From the NCBI GenBank assembly GCA_963725425.1, contig CAVRYJ010000045.1, positions 434,001-498,000 on the forward strand: a stretch of 64,000 nucleotides of DNA, in the 5' to 3' direction. Position numbers and translations under genes: made by a program. Every line of letters starts with the position of its first letter. Positions within the stretch are counted from its first letter, which is position 1. Origin of the DNA: Clostridium_I sp963725425 (lineage in GTDB: Bacteria > Bacillota > Clostridia > Clostridiales > Clostridiaceae). The notes below the pieces were generated by a model. That model had not been told where the DNA came from, searched no databases, and saw only the letters and a program-made list of their open reading frames with translations. Below are positions 1 to 8,821 of the stretch, piece by piece.

Positions 1-11
1 AGCTAAAACAC

Positions 12-80
12 ACCTTTCTTTTGTTCTCACCAAATCAGTGAAGTTTACCTTATTATAACATAGTAAATTAAATAGATATA
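12..80 (-). promoter_or_regulatory. Possible promoter and ribosome site of a leftward gene off the window
   Basis: On the minus strand a TATAAT (plus positions 52-57) is followed by an AAAGGTG ribosome-site-like string (12-18), so a leftward gene probably starts just beyond base 1. No convincing -35 box is seen and no start codon lies inside the window. Confidence 0.3.
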
Positions 81-128
81 TGTTTTTAACTGTAATGTTA
101 ACAGATTTATAATAGTTTTATCCGATGA

Positions 129-183
129 CGTAGGCGCTCTAATACTCACATCTTTTTCAAGTGGGAGTATTAGAGCGCCTACG
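129..183. repeat. Perfect 19-bp hairpin between divergent genes
   Basis: Arms 129-147 and 165-183 are exact reverse complements around a 17-nt loop. No T-run follows on either side, so it is not a typical intrinsic terminator. Fourteen bases of the left arm (135-148) recur exactly at 46968-46981, downstream of another gene, which suggests a dispersed element rather than a local regulatory hairpin. Confidence 0.7.
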
Positions 184-267
184 CGCCTTACTAACGATTT
201 CCCCTAATAACAATCAGATGGGGTCAAAACAAAACCCCACCTGATTCCAAGAACTCTGTTTATATGA

Positions 268-273
268 TATAAT
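268..273 (+). promoter_or_regulatory. Candidate -10 box for the nucleoid-associated protein gene
   Basis: TATAAT lies 38 bp upstream of the TTG start at 311. The -35 region at 17-bp spacing (245-250, TTCCAA) is weak, so this is only a likely promoter. Confidence 0.4.
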
Positions 274-310
274 TATTATATTGATTTTTTTGTTTTAGGA
301 AGGTGTAAAT

Positions 311-1348
311 TTGGAATACATTAATGAAGTAAATTTAAATGAGGCAATTATTCATGTACTAGATAATAATGGTGCTGAGCCTGTTTATAATGAATATCCA
401 CTTAAACTTGTAGACGAAACATATGAATATATTTTGAAACATATTCAAAAGTCGCTTAAGGATGAAGAATTAAAGTATGCGGTTTTTAATGATGAAAGGA
501 ATATTGTAAAGGAAATTTCCCAGGAATACTTTAATGCTCAAATCGATTTGATTTCAGCATCAAAGGAAATGGCGAAGCAGCTTTTTATACTTATGAAATC
601 AAATGCAAGCATTCCATCATGTGATTTAATTGTAGTATCTATATCCACAGAGTATGGGTTAATGCTGGCAATATTAAAGATGGATTATGTAAAAAATTAT
701 ACACATACCATTGATTTTGTAGAGGATAAGATTGGAATAAATATTACTCCACAGTTTGTAGGTCTTCCACCAGGGGGACAAAGACTTCAAAAATGTGCAT
801 TTATTAAGCCAATGAAGGATGAAAATAAATTTGATTTAATGGTTATAGATAAGCAGAGCAAAAGTAAAGATAGTGAAGACGATGACTCGAATTACTTTAT
901 TAGTAATTTCTTAGGGTGCACTATTGTGGATAATGAAAGAGATGCAACTCGTAATTTTATTAAGACAACAGAAAAATGGACTAGAGATAATTTAAAGGAT
1001 AATGCAGATAAAGCAGAACAAGTAAGGACATCTATTAAGAAAAAGCTTAAAGAAGAAGATAACATCAATATAAGTGAACTTTCACAGGATATATTTGCTG
1101 ATAATGCTGATGTTTCAGAAAACTTTGTTCAGTATGCTAAAGAACGCGGAGTCAGTGAAAATGTAGAAGTAGATAAGCAATGGGTTGATAATAAATTCAA
1201 GCGAGTAAGGCTAAAGATTGACAAACAAATTGATATATATATTGACGAAGATGTATACGGTGATAAATCAAAATTTGAAGTAGTAAGAAATGGCGACGGC
1301 ACTATTAATATGCTAATAAAGCACGTTAAAAACTATATTGAGAAATAA
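311..1348 (+). CDS. 37-kDa nucleoid-associated protein (NdpA/YejK family)
   Basis: A 345-residue soluble protein that I recognise as the 37-kDa nucleoid-associated family (NA37, YejK/NdpA). Family members bind DNA or associate with the nucleoid; their exact role in Firmicutes is not settled. The length fits the family (about 335 residues), the N-terminus has the usual pattern of short helices, and the central part carries a PPGGQRLQKCAF segment. There are no membrane segments or signal peptide. The start is TTG, chosen because AGGAAGGTG (297-305) lies just upstream. The gene stands alone, with a divergent intergenic hairpin upstream and a family B repeat downstream. The family assignment rests on overall resemblance, not on a diagnostic catalytic motif. 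Confidence 0.8.
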   Translation: MEYINEVNLNEAIIHVLDNNGAEPVYNEYPLKLVDETYEYILKHIQKSLKDEELKYAVFNDERNIVKEISQEYFNAQIDLISASKEMAKQLFILMKSNASIPSCDLIVVSISTEYGLMLAILKMDYVKNYTHTIDFVEDKIGINITPQFVGLPPGGQRLQKCAFIKPMKDENKFDLMVIDKQSKSKDSEDDDSNYFISNFLGCTIVDNERDATRNFIKTTEKWTRDNLKDNADKAEQVRTSIKKKLKEEDNINISELSQDIFADNADVSENFVQYAKERGVSENVEVDKQWVDNKFKRVRLKIDKQIDIYIDEDVYGDKSKFEVVRNGDGTINMLIKHVKNYIEK

Positions 1349-1388
1349 CACACCACATTCAAAAAAAAGTGACAAGCTTCAAGAAAAA

Positions 1389-1640
1389 GTTAAGAGTTAA
1401 GAGTTAAGATTTAAAAGTTAAGAGTTAAGAGTTAAGATTTAAAAGTTAAGAGTTAAGAGTTAAGAGTTAAGGAAATTTTGCCTGGGGGCAAAATAATGAA
1501 TGGAATGAATAACAGATATGAAAAAGATAGGGATGTAAGTTGATTTGCAAGAAATCTACTTATATCCCTATCTTTTTATTTACTTTCGACTTAGCCGAAA
1601 ATATTCCTTAACTTATCACTTGTCACTTGAAACTTGTCAC
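1389..1640. repeat. Family B composite repeat, copy 1 (7-bp arrays plus hairpins)
   Basis: Fills the gap between two convergent genes. From left to right: a degenerate array of AGTTAAG units, a small hairpin (ATTTTGCC paired with GGCAAAAT, about 1475-1493), a large hairpin at 1526-1572 followed by T-rich sequence, a small TTCG/CGAA hairpin, and inverted 7-bp units of the other type (CACTTGT). GTTAAGGAA on the left matches TTCCTTAAC on the right, so the whole unit is a nested dyad. It probably acts as a two-way terminator for the flanking genes. Confidence 0.75.
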
Positions 1641-1717
1641 TAGTTTGTAGCTTGTAGATTGTCATTGTAAATATGTTTTGCAAATTCCAACTATTTTCAT
1701 CGAGCTATGGTTAAAAA

Positions 1718-2644
1718 TTATAGTTGCTTGTTTGCTGAACCTAGTACATCGTCAATTTTTGCTTCAACAAGAGCTTGTATGTTATCTCTAGCAGCACCCA
1801 AGTATTTTCGTGGATCAAATACTTTTGGTTGTTCGCCAAATACTTCTCTTATTGATGCTGTCATTGCAAGTCTTATATCAGTATCCATGTTAATTTTGCA
1901 TACAGCTAGTGAAGAAGCTTTTCTTAACATTTCATTAGGAATTCCTTGAGCACCACCTAAATCTCCTCCAAATTTATTGCAAGTTGCAACAGATTTTGGA
2001 TCAACAGATGAAGCACCGTGTAGTACTATTGGGAAACCAGGTAATTTTTTTTGTACTTCTTCTAGAATATCAAATCTAAGTTTAGGTTCTCCAGTGAATT
2101 TGAAAGCACCATGACTTGTTCCTATGGCAATTGCAAGGGAATCTATTCCAGTTCTACTTACAAAGTCTACAGCTTGAGATGGATCAGTGTAAACATGTTT
2201 TTCACTGTGAACGTCATCTTCAACTCCAGCAAGTACTCCAAGTTCTGCTTCAACAACAACTCCATGACTGTGAGCATAGTCTACAACTTCTTTAGTTTTA
2301 GCTACATTTTCCTCATATTCATACTGTGATCCATCATACATAACTGAAGTAAAACCAGAAGCTATTGCAAGTTTTACAGTTTCAAAGTCTGGACCGTGAT
2401 CTAGATGAAGAGCAAGATCAACTCCAGTTTCTGCTATAGCAGCATCAACCATTGCTTTTAAATATTTAGGACCAGCATACTTTAATGCACCTGAAGACAC
2501 TTGAAGTATAACTGGTGATTTTTTATTCTTTGCACCGTTAACAACACCTTGAATTATCTCCATGTTGTTGATATTAAACGCTCCTATTGCATAATTTCCT
2601 TCATATGCTTTTTTAAACATTTCTTTTGTAGTAACTAATGCCAT
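1718..2644 (-). CDS. fba: Class II fructose-1,6-bisphosphate aldolase
   Basis: Cytoplasmic zinc aldolase that cleaves fructose-1,6-bisphosphate to dihydroxyacetone phosphate and glyceraldehyde-3-phosphate in glycolysis. The 308-residue length fits the class II family. Key residues are present: D82 and H83 in HLDHG (catalytic Asp and a zinc ligand), E134 in EAELG, H178 in TSHGAF and H209 in LHGASS (zinc and substrate ligands). An upstream GTG at 2656 would add MEYK, but it lies within the ribosome site AAAGGTGG, so ATG at 2644 is the better start. The gene is monocistronic, with its own promoter and a structured leader, and ends against a family B repeat shared with the convergent gene. Confidence 0.95.
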   Translation of the reverse strand: MALVTTKEMFKKAYEGNYAIGAFNINNMEIIQGVVNGAKNKKSPVILQVSSGALKYAGPKYLKAMVDAAIAETGVDLALHLDHGPDFETVKLAIASGFTSVMYDGSQYEYEENVAKTKEVVDYAHSHGVVVEAELGVLAGVEDDVHSEKHVYTDPSQAVDFVSRTGIDSLAIAIGTSHGAFKFTGEPKLRFDILEEVQKKLPGFPIVLHGASSVDPKSVATCNKFGGDLGGAQGIPNEMLRKASSLAVCKINMDTDIRLAMTASIREVFGEQPKVFDPRKYLGAARDNIQALVEAKIDDVLGSANKQL

Positions 2645-2797
2645 TTTATATTCCACCTTTCATATAAACAGATTTTTTCCCATCTGGTGGGTTTTGCCTC
2701 AGAGAGATGCGAGAAAAACGTTATTGAGGGACTACGAATGTCCCTGTGGGACATTTTCTCTCACCCCTATTATAGTCCTAAATAAAATTGTTTTACA
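2645..2797 (-). promoter_or_regulatory. fba promoter and structured 5' leader
   Basis: On the minus strand a -10 TATAAT (plus 2769-2774) is preceded at 17 bp by TGTAAA (plus 2792-2797). The roughly 110-nt leader contains a hairpin with arms GTCCC and GGGAC and further pairing possibilities. I do not recognise a riboswitch class in it. Confidence 0.5.
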
Positions 2798-2815
2798 GGA
2801 TTTAGAGAAGTTTCT

Positions 2816-3196
2816 TTAAAAAAAATTTTCAACGTTTATAGTTTCAAGCTTTTTTATTCTTTCTAGTAGAAATTTTATGCTACTAGCACTAGCCAGGGCT
2901 TCATCTTTGTCTTTAGTAGTAATATAAGCTTCAAGCTTATGTTCTTCTAGACTAATGTCATCAATTAAGGTATGATTTACAAATACAGAACATCTATTTG
3001 AATATACGTGCCAATCCTTTGACATATGTTGTGAGTTAGATACTGCACTTTTCCAATCTTCATCTTTTATATCATTAATTATAGAAGCATTTTCAGTATA
3101 CATTGTGCTAGATATTCTATTTAGATATTTTATAGATATAAAACACATTAAGATTATAGCTGAAAACATAAAAATAGTTATAATTACATTTCTCAT
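2816..3196 (-). CDS. DUF4363 family protein, single N-terminal membrane anchor
   Basis: A 126-residue protein with one N-terminal hydrophobic segment (residues 3-24) and a polar C-terminal part of two to three helices. This shape and the WKSAVSNS...MSKDWHVYSN segment match DUF4363. The start is ATG at 3196 with AGGAG just upstream; a longer reading frame to 3325 overlaps the upstream DUF421 gene and is rejected. It begins 10 bp after the stop of the DUF421 gene, and this pair recurs in clostridia, so the two are probably co-transcribed and may act together at the membrane. The molecular function is unknown. Confidence 0.75.
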   Translation of the reverse strand: MRNVIITIFMFSAIILMCFISIKYLNRISSTMYTENASIINDIKDEDWKSAVSNSQHMSKDWHVYSNRCSVFVNHTLIDDISLEEHKLEAYITTKDKDEALASASSIKFLLERIKKLETINVENFF

Positions 3197-3206
3197 TTTA
3201 ATTCTC

Positions 3207-3884
3207 CTAATTTTGTTTATATGTTTGCATGTAGAATTTACCTTTGGAGTCGGCAAGTGCAATAAAAACTTCCTTTGGTGATGTGATGTTTTTACTATGG
3301 AGTGTAGTGTTAAGCCACTTTTCATCTCTATCCAATATTTTAAGATTCTTGTAGTTTATTTTACCATCTAGAATCAGTGTAATTGGAATAGTATCTTGAG
3401 GACATTTTATATTTAAATCCTGTTTTGTAGCATTGGCAAGTTCTGTTTTTGGAATTATAGATAATTGTCCACTGGTCTCCAAAATTGCAAACTCAATATC
3501 TTCAAGGTTATAATAACCCTTTAATCTTATTTCTTCCATAAGATCATTAAGATTTAATCTTTGGGTTCTCATTATTCCTATATCAATTTTACCCCTATTG
3601 ATAAGTATACTTGGTTTACCGGATATAATAAGCCGTGCTGTTTCACTTTTTAACTGTAATATTGATATTACTATTTCTAAAAATAATAGGGTTACTATAG
3701 GAATTACACCATGAATAAGTGGTATTCGAGTGTCTTGCATGGGAAGAGAAGCCAAATCAGAAATCATTATGGTTATTACCAGTTCAAATGGTTGTAGTTC
3801 TCCAATTTGTCGTTTCCCCATGATTCTCATAATTATAACTACCAGTGCGTATAAAATAATAGTTCTTAGCAATATTATGAACAT
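3207..3884 (-). CDS. DUF421 (YetF-type) membrane protein
   Basis: A 225-residue protein with three N-terminal membrane helices (about residues 3-22, 30-50 and 57-75), the MGKRQIGELQPFELV segment typical of DUF421/YetF proteins, and a cytoplasmic C-terminal domain from about residue 80. Related spore-former proteins have been linked to spore membrane properties, but the biochemical role is not established. ATG at 3884 has AAAGG at proper spacing; the ATG three codons upstream (3893) abuts the ribosome site and is less likely. The gene is first in an operon with the DUF4363 gene 10 bp downstream. Confidence 0.85.
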   Translation of the reverse strand: MFIILLRTIILYALVVIIMRIMGKRQIGELQPFELVITIMISDLASLPMQDTRIPLIHGVIPIVTLLFLEIVISILQLKSETARLIISGKPSILINRGKIDIGIMRTQRLNLNDLMEEIRLKGYYNLEDIEFAILETSGQLSIIPKTELANATKQDLNIKCPQDTIPITLILDGKINYKNLKILDRDEKWLNTTLHSKNITSPKEVFIALADSKGKFYMQTYKQN

Positions 3885-4004
3885 ATTAATCATCCTTTAC
3901 GTTACTTGTTATAGATAATATCTGCACTTTTTGAAAAAATAATACACTATTTATAATTTTAAAGTATAATATTATTGTTAATACTAATTTTTGAGGGTGA
4001 AATT

Positions 4005-5663
4005 ATGAGTGAATTTAAAATAAAGTTATTAAATGATCAAGAAATCACAGTAAATGATGGAACAACTTTTCATGATATTTTAGTACAAAATAAATTTGAT
4101 GAAAATATTCCTGTAGTACTAGCAAGATTTAATAATGAAATATTTGAACTGTTGGATGTTGTTAAAAATGATGGTGTATTTGAAACTATTGATATAAGTA
4201 GTAAAATTGGAATAGAAACATATGTAAGGACACTACAATTTGTACTTATAAATGCTACTCTTGATTTATTTAAGAATTCTAAAATAACTATAGAGCACAC
4301 TTTAGGAAAGTGTTTATTTGGGGAAATTCATAAGAAAACAACATTAACAAAGGAAGATGTTGTAAAAATTAAGAATAAAATGTTAGAACTAATAAGGTCA
4401 AATCTGCCAATAAATAAGATTGCTGTAAGTAGAGATAAAGCTATGGAAATTTTTGAGGGCTACGGAATGGAAGATAAGGTAAAACTATTAAAGACTGTAG
4501 GGTATGAAAATTTAAAGCTATATGAGTTAGATGGTAGGTATGATTATTTTTATGGAGATATGGCATTTTCTACGGGAGTGCTAAAAAATTTCGACCTCTC
4601 TTCATATGAATCTGGGTTTCTCCTTAAATACCCAAGTAATAAAGAACCTTTTAAGATAACTGAATTTAAGGAACAAAAAAGTCTATATAATATTTTCCAT
4701 GAAACTGAAAGTTGGGGAAATATTCTTGGTGTAGGAGATGTGGGCTCTTTAAATGAAGAAGTTATAAATGGAGATATAATGGATATTATAAGGGTTTCAG
4801 AGGCTCTTCATGAAAAAAAAATTGTCTATATTGCAGATATGATAAATGATAGAAAAGATGTAAAAGTAGTGCTAATATCAGGACCATCTTCTTCTGGAAA
4901 AACTACTTTTTCAAAAAGACTTGGCGTACAACTTAGGGTAAACGGACTTATACCTGTTCCAATTTCTCTGGATGATTATTTTCTAAATAGAAATGAAACA
5001 CCAAGAGATAAAAAGGGAAATTATGATTTTGAGTCTATTCACGCATTGGATTTAAAACTTTTTAATGACAATCTTAGGGATTTGATGGCAGGAAAAGAAG
5101 TTCTGCTTCCTAAATTTGATTTTAAAAATGGTGAAAGAGAATGGAATTCTTCAAAAATTAAACTACCTAATAATGGAGTAATAATTATTGAAGGGATACA
5201 TGGCTTAAACGAACTTTTGACTGCATCAATTCCCAAAAGTAAAAAATTTAAAATATATATAAGTGCATTAACTCAGCTGAATTTGGATAATCATAATAGA
5301 ATATCCACTACGGATGTAAGAATTATAAGAAGAATTGTTAGGGATCATTTATCTAGAGGTTATGATGGAGAACAAACTTTGAAAATGTGGGATTCAGTTA
5401 GAAGAGGAGAGGAAAAAAATATATTTGTGTTTCAGGAAGAAGCTGATGTTATGTTTAATTCCACACTAGTTTATGAATTATGTATACTAAAAAAATATGC
5501 AATTTTAGAATTAGATAAAATAAAGCATGATAGTGCAGTGTACAGCGAAAGTATCAGATTAAGGAGCTTTTTAAACTTTTTTAAGGAAGTAGAAGGTAAA
5601 TTTGTACCAGAAAATTCTATTCTTAGAGAGTTTATAGGAGGAAGTTGCTTTTATAAGTATTAA
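4005..5663 (+). CDS. Nucleoside (uridine) kinase-like protein with N-terminal TGS domain
   Basis: A 552-residue soluble protein with three parts: a TGS/ubiquitin-like domain (about residues 1-65), a middle domain resembling the second additional domain of threonyl-tRNA synthetase, and a C-terminal P-loop kinase of the phosphoribulokinase/uridine kinase family. The Walker A motif GPSSSGKTT begins at residue 293. SLDDYFLNR and EGIHGLN match uridine kinases. Such fusions are annotated as nucleoside kinases in clostridia; the real substrate is unproven. The start at 4005 is preceded by GAGGGTG; an upstream in-frame ATG at 3975 lacks a ribosome site. A family A repeat separates it from the serine dehydratase genes. 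Confidence 0.85.
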   Translation: MSEFKIKLLNDQEITVNDGTTFHDILVQNKFDENIPVVLARFNNEIFELLDVVKNDGVFETIDISSKIGIETYVRTLQFVLINATLDLFKNSKITIEHTLGKCLFGEIHKKTTLTKEDVVKIKNKMLELIRSNLPINKIAVSRDKAMEIFEGYGMEDKVKLLKTVGYENLKLYELDGRYDYFYGDMAFSTGVLKNFDLSSYESGFLLKYPSNKEPFKITEFKEQKSLYNIFHETESWGNILGVGDVGSLNEEVINGDIMDIIRVSEALHEKKIVYIADMINDRKDVKVVLISGPSSSGKTTFSKRLGVQLRVNGLIPVPISLDDYFLNRNETPRDKKGNYDFESIHALDLKLFNDNLRDLMAGKEVLLPKFDFKNGEREWNSSKIKLPNNGVIIIEGIHGLNELLTASIPKSKKFKIYISALTQLNLDNHNRISTTDVRIIRRIVRDHLSRGYDGEQTLKMWDSVRRGEEKNIFVFQEEADVMFNSTLVYELCILKKYAILELDKIKHDSAVYSESIRLRSFLNFFKEVEGKFVPENSILREFIGGSCFYKY

Positions 5664-5670
5664 AATATAA

Positions 5671-5723
5671 GATATCTCACGCAAAAAAGCAGCATACTGA
5701 CTAGCTTTTTGAAGATGTCATAG
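5671..5723. repeat. Family A palindromic repeat, copy 1
   Basis: About 53 bp with the family core CATACTGACTAG and the end GAAGATGTCAT. It ends about 6 bp upstream of the ribosome site of sdaAB, so it lies in that gene's leader. Confidence 0.6.
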
Positions 5724-5738
5724 TTTAGGAGGGTTTAA

Positions 5739-6422
5739 ATGCGTGAATACAGTTGCTTTGATATTTTAGGACCCATAATGATTGGACCATCAAGTTCACA
5801 CACAGCGGGAGCAGCAAGGCTTGGAAAAATTGCTGCCATTATTGCAGGAGAAAATAAATTTAAAAAGGTTAAATTCTATTTGCATGGATCTTTTGCCAAA
5901 ACCTATAAGGGACATGGAACGGATAAGGCTCTGGTTGCTGGAGTTTTAGGTCTTAATCCTTGGGATGCACGACTTAAACATTCATTTCAAATAGCCAAGG
6001 AAAGTGGTATAGAATTTGAATTCATAGAAAAAAATCTGGGTGATGAACATCCAAACACGGTAAAGTTTCTTTTTACAATGGAAGATGGAAAGAACGTAGA
6101 AGTTATGGGTTCATCTATAGGAGGAGGAAATATAAAAATCACTGAAATTGATGGTCAAAAAATTCAGTTCACTGGAAATTACCCAACACTTATTATTAGA
6201 CATAAGGATACTCCGGGAATGATTTCAAAAGTAAGCACTATCATATATGAGGCTGGAATAAATATAGCATTTTTAAAGGTCTATAGAAAAGATAGAGGTT
6301 ATAGTGCTGTGATGATATTCGAAACTGACAGTATTATACCAGAGGAAATTAATAAGAGAATAAAAGAACTTGGAAATATTGAGAGCATTAGGTTTATAAA
6401 TCCAATTATAGAAGGAGAATAG
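5739..6422 (+). CDS. sdaAB: L-serine dehydratase, iron-sulfur-dependent, beta subunit
   Basis: Beta chain of the two-subunit [4Fe-4S] L-serine dehydratase, which deaminates serine to pyruvate and ammonia in the cytoplasm. The N-terminus has the family signature DILGPIMIGPSSSHTAGA, and the C-terminal 75 residues (from about 148) form an ACT domain, a likely serine-binding regulatory module. The length (227 residues) is normal. AGGAGGG precedes the ATG. The alpha-subunit gene follows after 2 bp, so the two are translationally coupled. Confidence 0.95.
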   Translation: MREYSCFDILGPIMIGPSSSHTAGAARLGKIAAIIAGENKFKKVKFYLHGSFAKTYKGHGTDKALVAGVLGLNPWDARLKHSFQIAKESGIEFEFIEKNLGDEHPNTVKFLFTMEDGKNVEVMGSSIGGGNIKITEIDGQKIQFTGNYPTLIIRHKDTPGMISKVSTIIYEAGINIAFLKVYRKDRGYSAVMIFETDSIIPEEINKRIKELGNIESIRFINPIIEGE

Positions 6423-6424
6423 TA

Positions 6425-7309
6425 ATGCAAATAAATACAGGAGATGAACTTGTTAATATATGTATTAGCAAAAATTTAAGTATATGGGAATACACATTAT
6501 TAGAAGAAATTAAAAGAAGTGGTGAAATTAAGGAAAAAATCATGGACAGGATGAGAAGAAATTTAAATGTAATGCAAGAGGCAGCGGAATATGGTTTGAC
6601 CCATGAAGTTTCTTCTGTTAGTGGTCTAATTGGTAAAGATGCGGTAAAAGTTTATGCCTACGCCAAGAGTGGCAATAGTATTTGTGGTGATTTTTTAGTA
6701 AGGGCAATGGCAAGAGCTCTATCTTGTTCAGAGGTAAATGCAGCCATGGGAAAAATAGTTGCATCACCTACGGCAGGATCTTGCGGTATATTGCCAGCAG
6801 TTATTATATCATTAGGCGAAAAATATAAAAAATCAGAAGAGGAGCTTGTTAGAGCACTATTTACTGCTTCAGGTATAGGCATTTTAATAGCAAGTAATGC
6901 AACACTAGCAGGAGCAGAAGGCGGCTGTCAGGCAGAATGTGGGTCAGCAGCAGCTATGGCAGCTGGTGCAGCTGTCGAAATGATGGGAGGAACAGTAAAA
7001 CAGGCGTTGGATGCAGCTGCAATCGTTATAAAAAATGTTTTGGGTCTTGTGTGTGATCCAATAGCAGGTCTTGTTGAAATACCTTGTGCAAAACGAAATA
7101 TTGCTGGGGCGGTAAGTGCATTATCCACAGCCGATTTAGTACTAAGCGGAGTGGAGAGTAGAGTACCTTTCGATGATTGTGTAAGCGCCATGTACAAAAT
7201 AGGGAAGGATATGCCATGTGAACTTAAAGAAACAGCACTTGGGGGTCTTGCAGTGACTAAGACTGGACTAAGATTAAGAGATTTAGTTAAGGTATCACAA
7301 AAAAAATAA
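6425..7309 (+). CDS. sdaAA: L-serine dehydratase, iron-sulfur-dependent, alpha subunit
   Basis: Catalytic alpha chain, 294 residues, the usual length. It contains the expected cysteines for the [4Fe-4S] cluster and active site: SPTAGSCGILPAV, GGCQAECGSAAAM and VCDPIAGLVEIPCAKR. In this enzyme class one iron of the cluster acts as a Lewis acid to remove the serine hydroxyl. GGAG near the end of sdaAB serves as ribosome site. The pair forms a two-gene operon that feeds serine carbon into pyruvate. A degenerate half copy of the family A repeat begins at the stop codon. Confidence 0.95.
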   Translation: MQINTGDELVNICISKNLSIWEYTLLEEIKRSGEIKEKIMDRMRRNLNVMQEAAEYGLTHEVSSVSGLIGKDAVKVYAYAKSGNSICGDFLVRAMARALSCSEVNAAMGKIVASPTAGSCGILPAVIISLGEKYKKSEEELVRALFTASGIGILIASNATLAGAEGGCQAECGSAAAMAAGAAVEMMGGTVKQALDAAAIVIKNVLGLVCDPIAGLVEIPCAKRNIAGAVSALSTADLVLSGVESRVPFDDCVSAMYKIGKDMPCELKETALGGLAVTKTGLRLRDLVKVSQKK

Positions 7310-7345
7310 TAAGGTAGCATGCTAGTCTATTTTATTTCATAAGTC
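7307..7345. repeat. Family A repeat, degenerate half copy (copy 2)
   Basis: GCATGCTAGTCTATTTTATTTCAT aligns with one half of the family A consensus, allowing a few mismatches. The other half is missing, so this may be a remnant. Confidence 0.4.
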
Positions 7346-7455
7346 TAAATGAGAAAATTAAAGTAACAATTTAATGTTAAAACCATAAGTTAATATAGGA
7401 AGGTTTTAAATGGGGGTTAATTTACTCTGAAGATTTTAATTAGGGGGAATATATT

Positions 7456-7623
7456 ATGTATATAGCTTATCCTGAATGTTTTTTGTTTCCAAACTTCGAA
7501 ATGTTAGATATAGACGAAGATGAAAATTTTTATAGGCAGGAATTAGGGAACCAAAGAGAAAATGATGGAAATCCATACAGCATAATAGATGAAGAATATG
7601 TAAAAGAGTCTATAGAAAAATAA
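7456..7623 (+). CDS. Small acidic hypothetical protein (55 aa)
   Basis: ATG at 7456 has AGGGGGAA 7 bp upstream. The product begins MYIAYPECFLFPNFEML and is rich in Asp, Glu and Tyr, with no membrane segment. I do not recognise a family. The good ribosome site and its place upstream of another small gene in the same direction support a real gene, possibly co-transcribed with the one at 7677. Confidence 0.6.
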   Translation: MYIAYPECFLFPNFEMLDIDEDENFYRQELGNQRENDGNPYSIIDEEYVKESIEK

Positions 7624-7676
7624 GTGTCGTAATAAGAATATAATATATAAATATCATATTTATAGGGTGAAGACAA

Positions 7677-8006
7677 TTGTCTAATAGAAAAGTTATTGAA
7701 AATTATGATTTTGATATAAATAATCAAGTGGATTTACTAGGGAAACTCGTTAATTCATATAGATTACTAATTGGTGGAGCAGGTGAATTAAATGGAATAG
7801 CACTGGCAAGTAAAAATGATGTTAAAGATGCGATAAAAAGGGTTAATAAACTTGGTGGTGTTATTGATAACATAATCCAGAATATGAATGATAGAAATAA
7901 AGCTTATATAAAATATAATGAAATAAAAGACGAATTAATGAGAGAAATAGTTGATGAGAATTTTATAACTGAGGAAATTGAAGAAGAATTAAAAAAAACG
8001 CCGTGA
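7677..8006 (+). CDS. Hypothetical helical protein (109 aa)
   Basis: TTG start with AGGGTGAAG upstream. The 109-residue product is charged and predicted mostly helical, with possible coiled-coil stretches (DVKDAIKRVNKLGGVIDNI; KYNEIKDELMREIVDEN). No membrane segment or known motif was recognised. The stop codon lies inside the stem of a terminator shared with the convergent pssA gene. Confidence 0.65.
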   Translation: MSNRKVIENYDFDINNQVDLLGKLVNSYRLLIGGAGELNGIALASKNDVKDAIKRVNKLGGVIDNIIQNMNDRNKAYIKYNEIKDELMREIVDENFITEEIEEELKKTP

Positions 8007-8022
8007 AAACGGAGTTTTTTTA
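7993..8022. terminator. Bidirectional intrinsic terminator
   Basis: A-run, CCGT, GAAA loop, ACGG, T-run: on both strands the hairpin is followed by T residues. It separates the convergent genes ending at 8006 and 8028. Confidence 0.8.
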
Positions 8023-8027
8023 ATTCT

Positions 8028-8564
8028 TTAAACTTTTTTAAATTTTAGATTACATACCATAAGGTACGACAGCATTATAATAAATACTATAGTAATTGGG
8101 ATATTAGGATTAGAAGTTACTACAAGGATTATAAGGGAATAAAACGCAAGTAAAACCCCGGCAATAGTAATAGGAATCCCCATGAAATTACCATCAAATT
8201 CACAAGAATTGAATCTTGCCAATCTATATGCACCTGCAATTGGAAATAACAGAACCAAAACATAACCAAGTGCACCAAATCTTGAAAAATTATATAAATT
8301 ATAAGCAAGGATGGAGGGCGCAACTCCAAAGGAAACTAAGTCTGCAAGTGAATCAAGTTCTTTTCCAAGATCACTTGAAACATTAAAAAATCTAGCTACT
8401 CTTCCATCATATCTATCAATAAGTGCAGCTAATAGTATAAAAAAACAGGCCCATTTATAGGCAGTCAAATTTTGTGTGGATCCCTCAAATGTCATTAAAA
8501 TAGATAATATCCCACAACCTAAATTACTAAATGTAAAAATATTTGGTAAAGCACTTTTAGCCAT
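8028..8564 (-). CDS. pssA: CDP-diacylglycerol--serine O-phosphatidyltransferase
   Basis: Membrane enzyme that makes phosphatidylserine from CDP-diacylglycerol and L-serine. The 178-residue protein carries the full CDP-alcohol phosphatidyltransferase motif DG-x2-AR-x8-G-x3-D-x3-D (DGRVARFFNVSSDLG followed by KELDSLAD) and about six membrane helices. HTH-free and short, it is the Bacillus-type PssA. AGGAGTG lies upstream of the start. The gene appears monocistronic; no phosphatidylserine decarboxylase gene is seen next to it. Confidence 0.9.
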   Translation of the reverse strand: MAKSALPNIFTFSNLGCGILSILMTFEGSTQNLTAYKWACFFILLAALIDRYDGRVARFFNVSSDLGKELDSLADLVSFGVAPSILAYNLYNFSRFGALGYVLVLLFPIAGAYRLARFNSCEFDGNFMGIPITIAGVLLAFYSLIILVVTSNPNIPITIVFIIMLSYLMVCNLKFKKV

Positions 8565-8821
8565 TTTATTATCACTCCTATGTGTTTAAATAAAAATAAA
8601 GAATAAGAACATAAACTTTGCGATAACCTATTATAACATAAATCAACAAAAAAGTTATTTTAATTGTTTTAGTGTAATATCAACATAATATATTATAACC
8701 CATTCTTACATATAAGGTAAGAGTATATTGCTATATTATAATAAAATTAGTTTTTTACAACTACTAGAAATGAGGTTAATCAAATGATATTATATATAGT
8801 ATAACTCGAGGGGAGAAGCTA

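Noticed and set aside
129..183. Intrinsic terminator
   Set aside because: No T-run on either side and both flanking genes point away from it.
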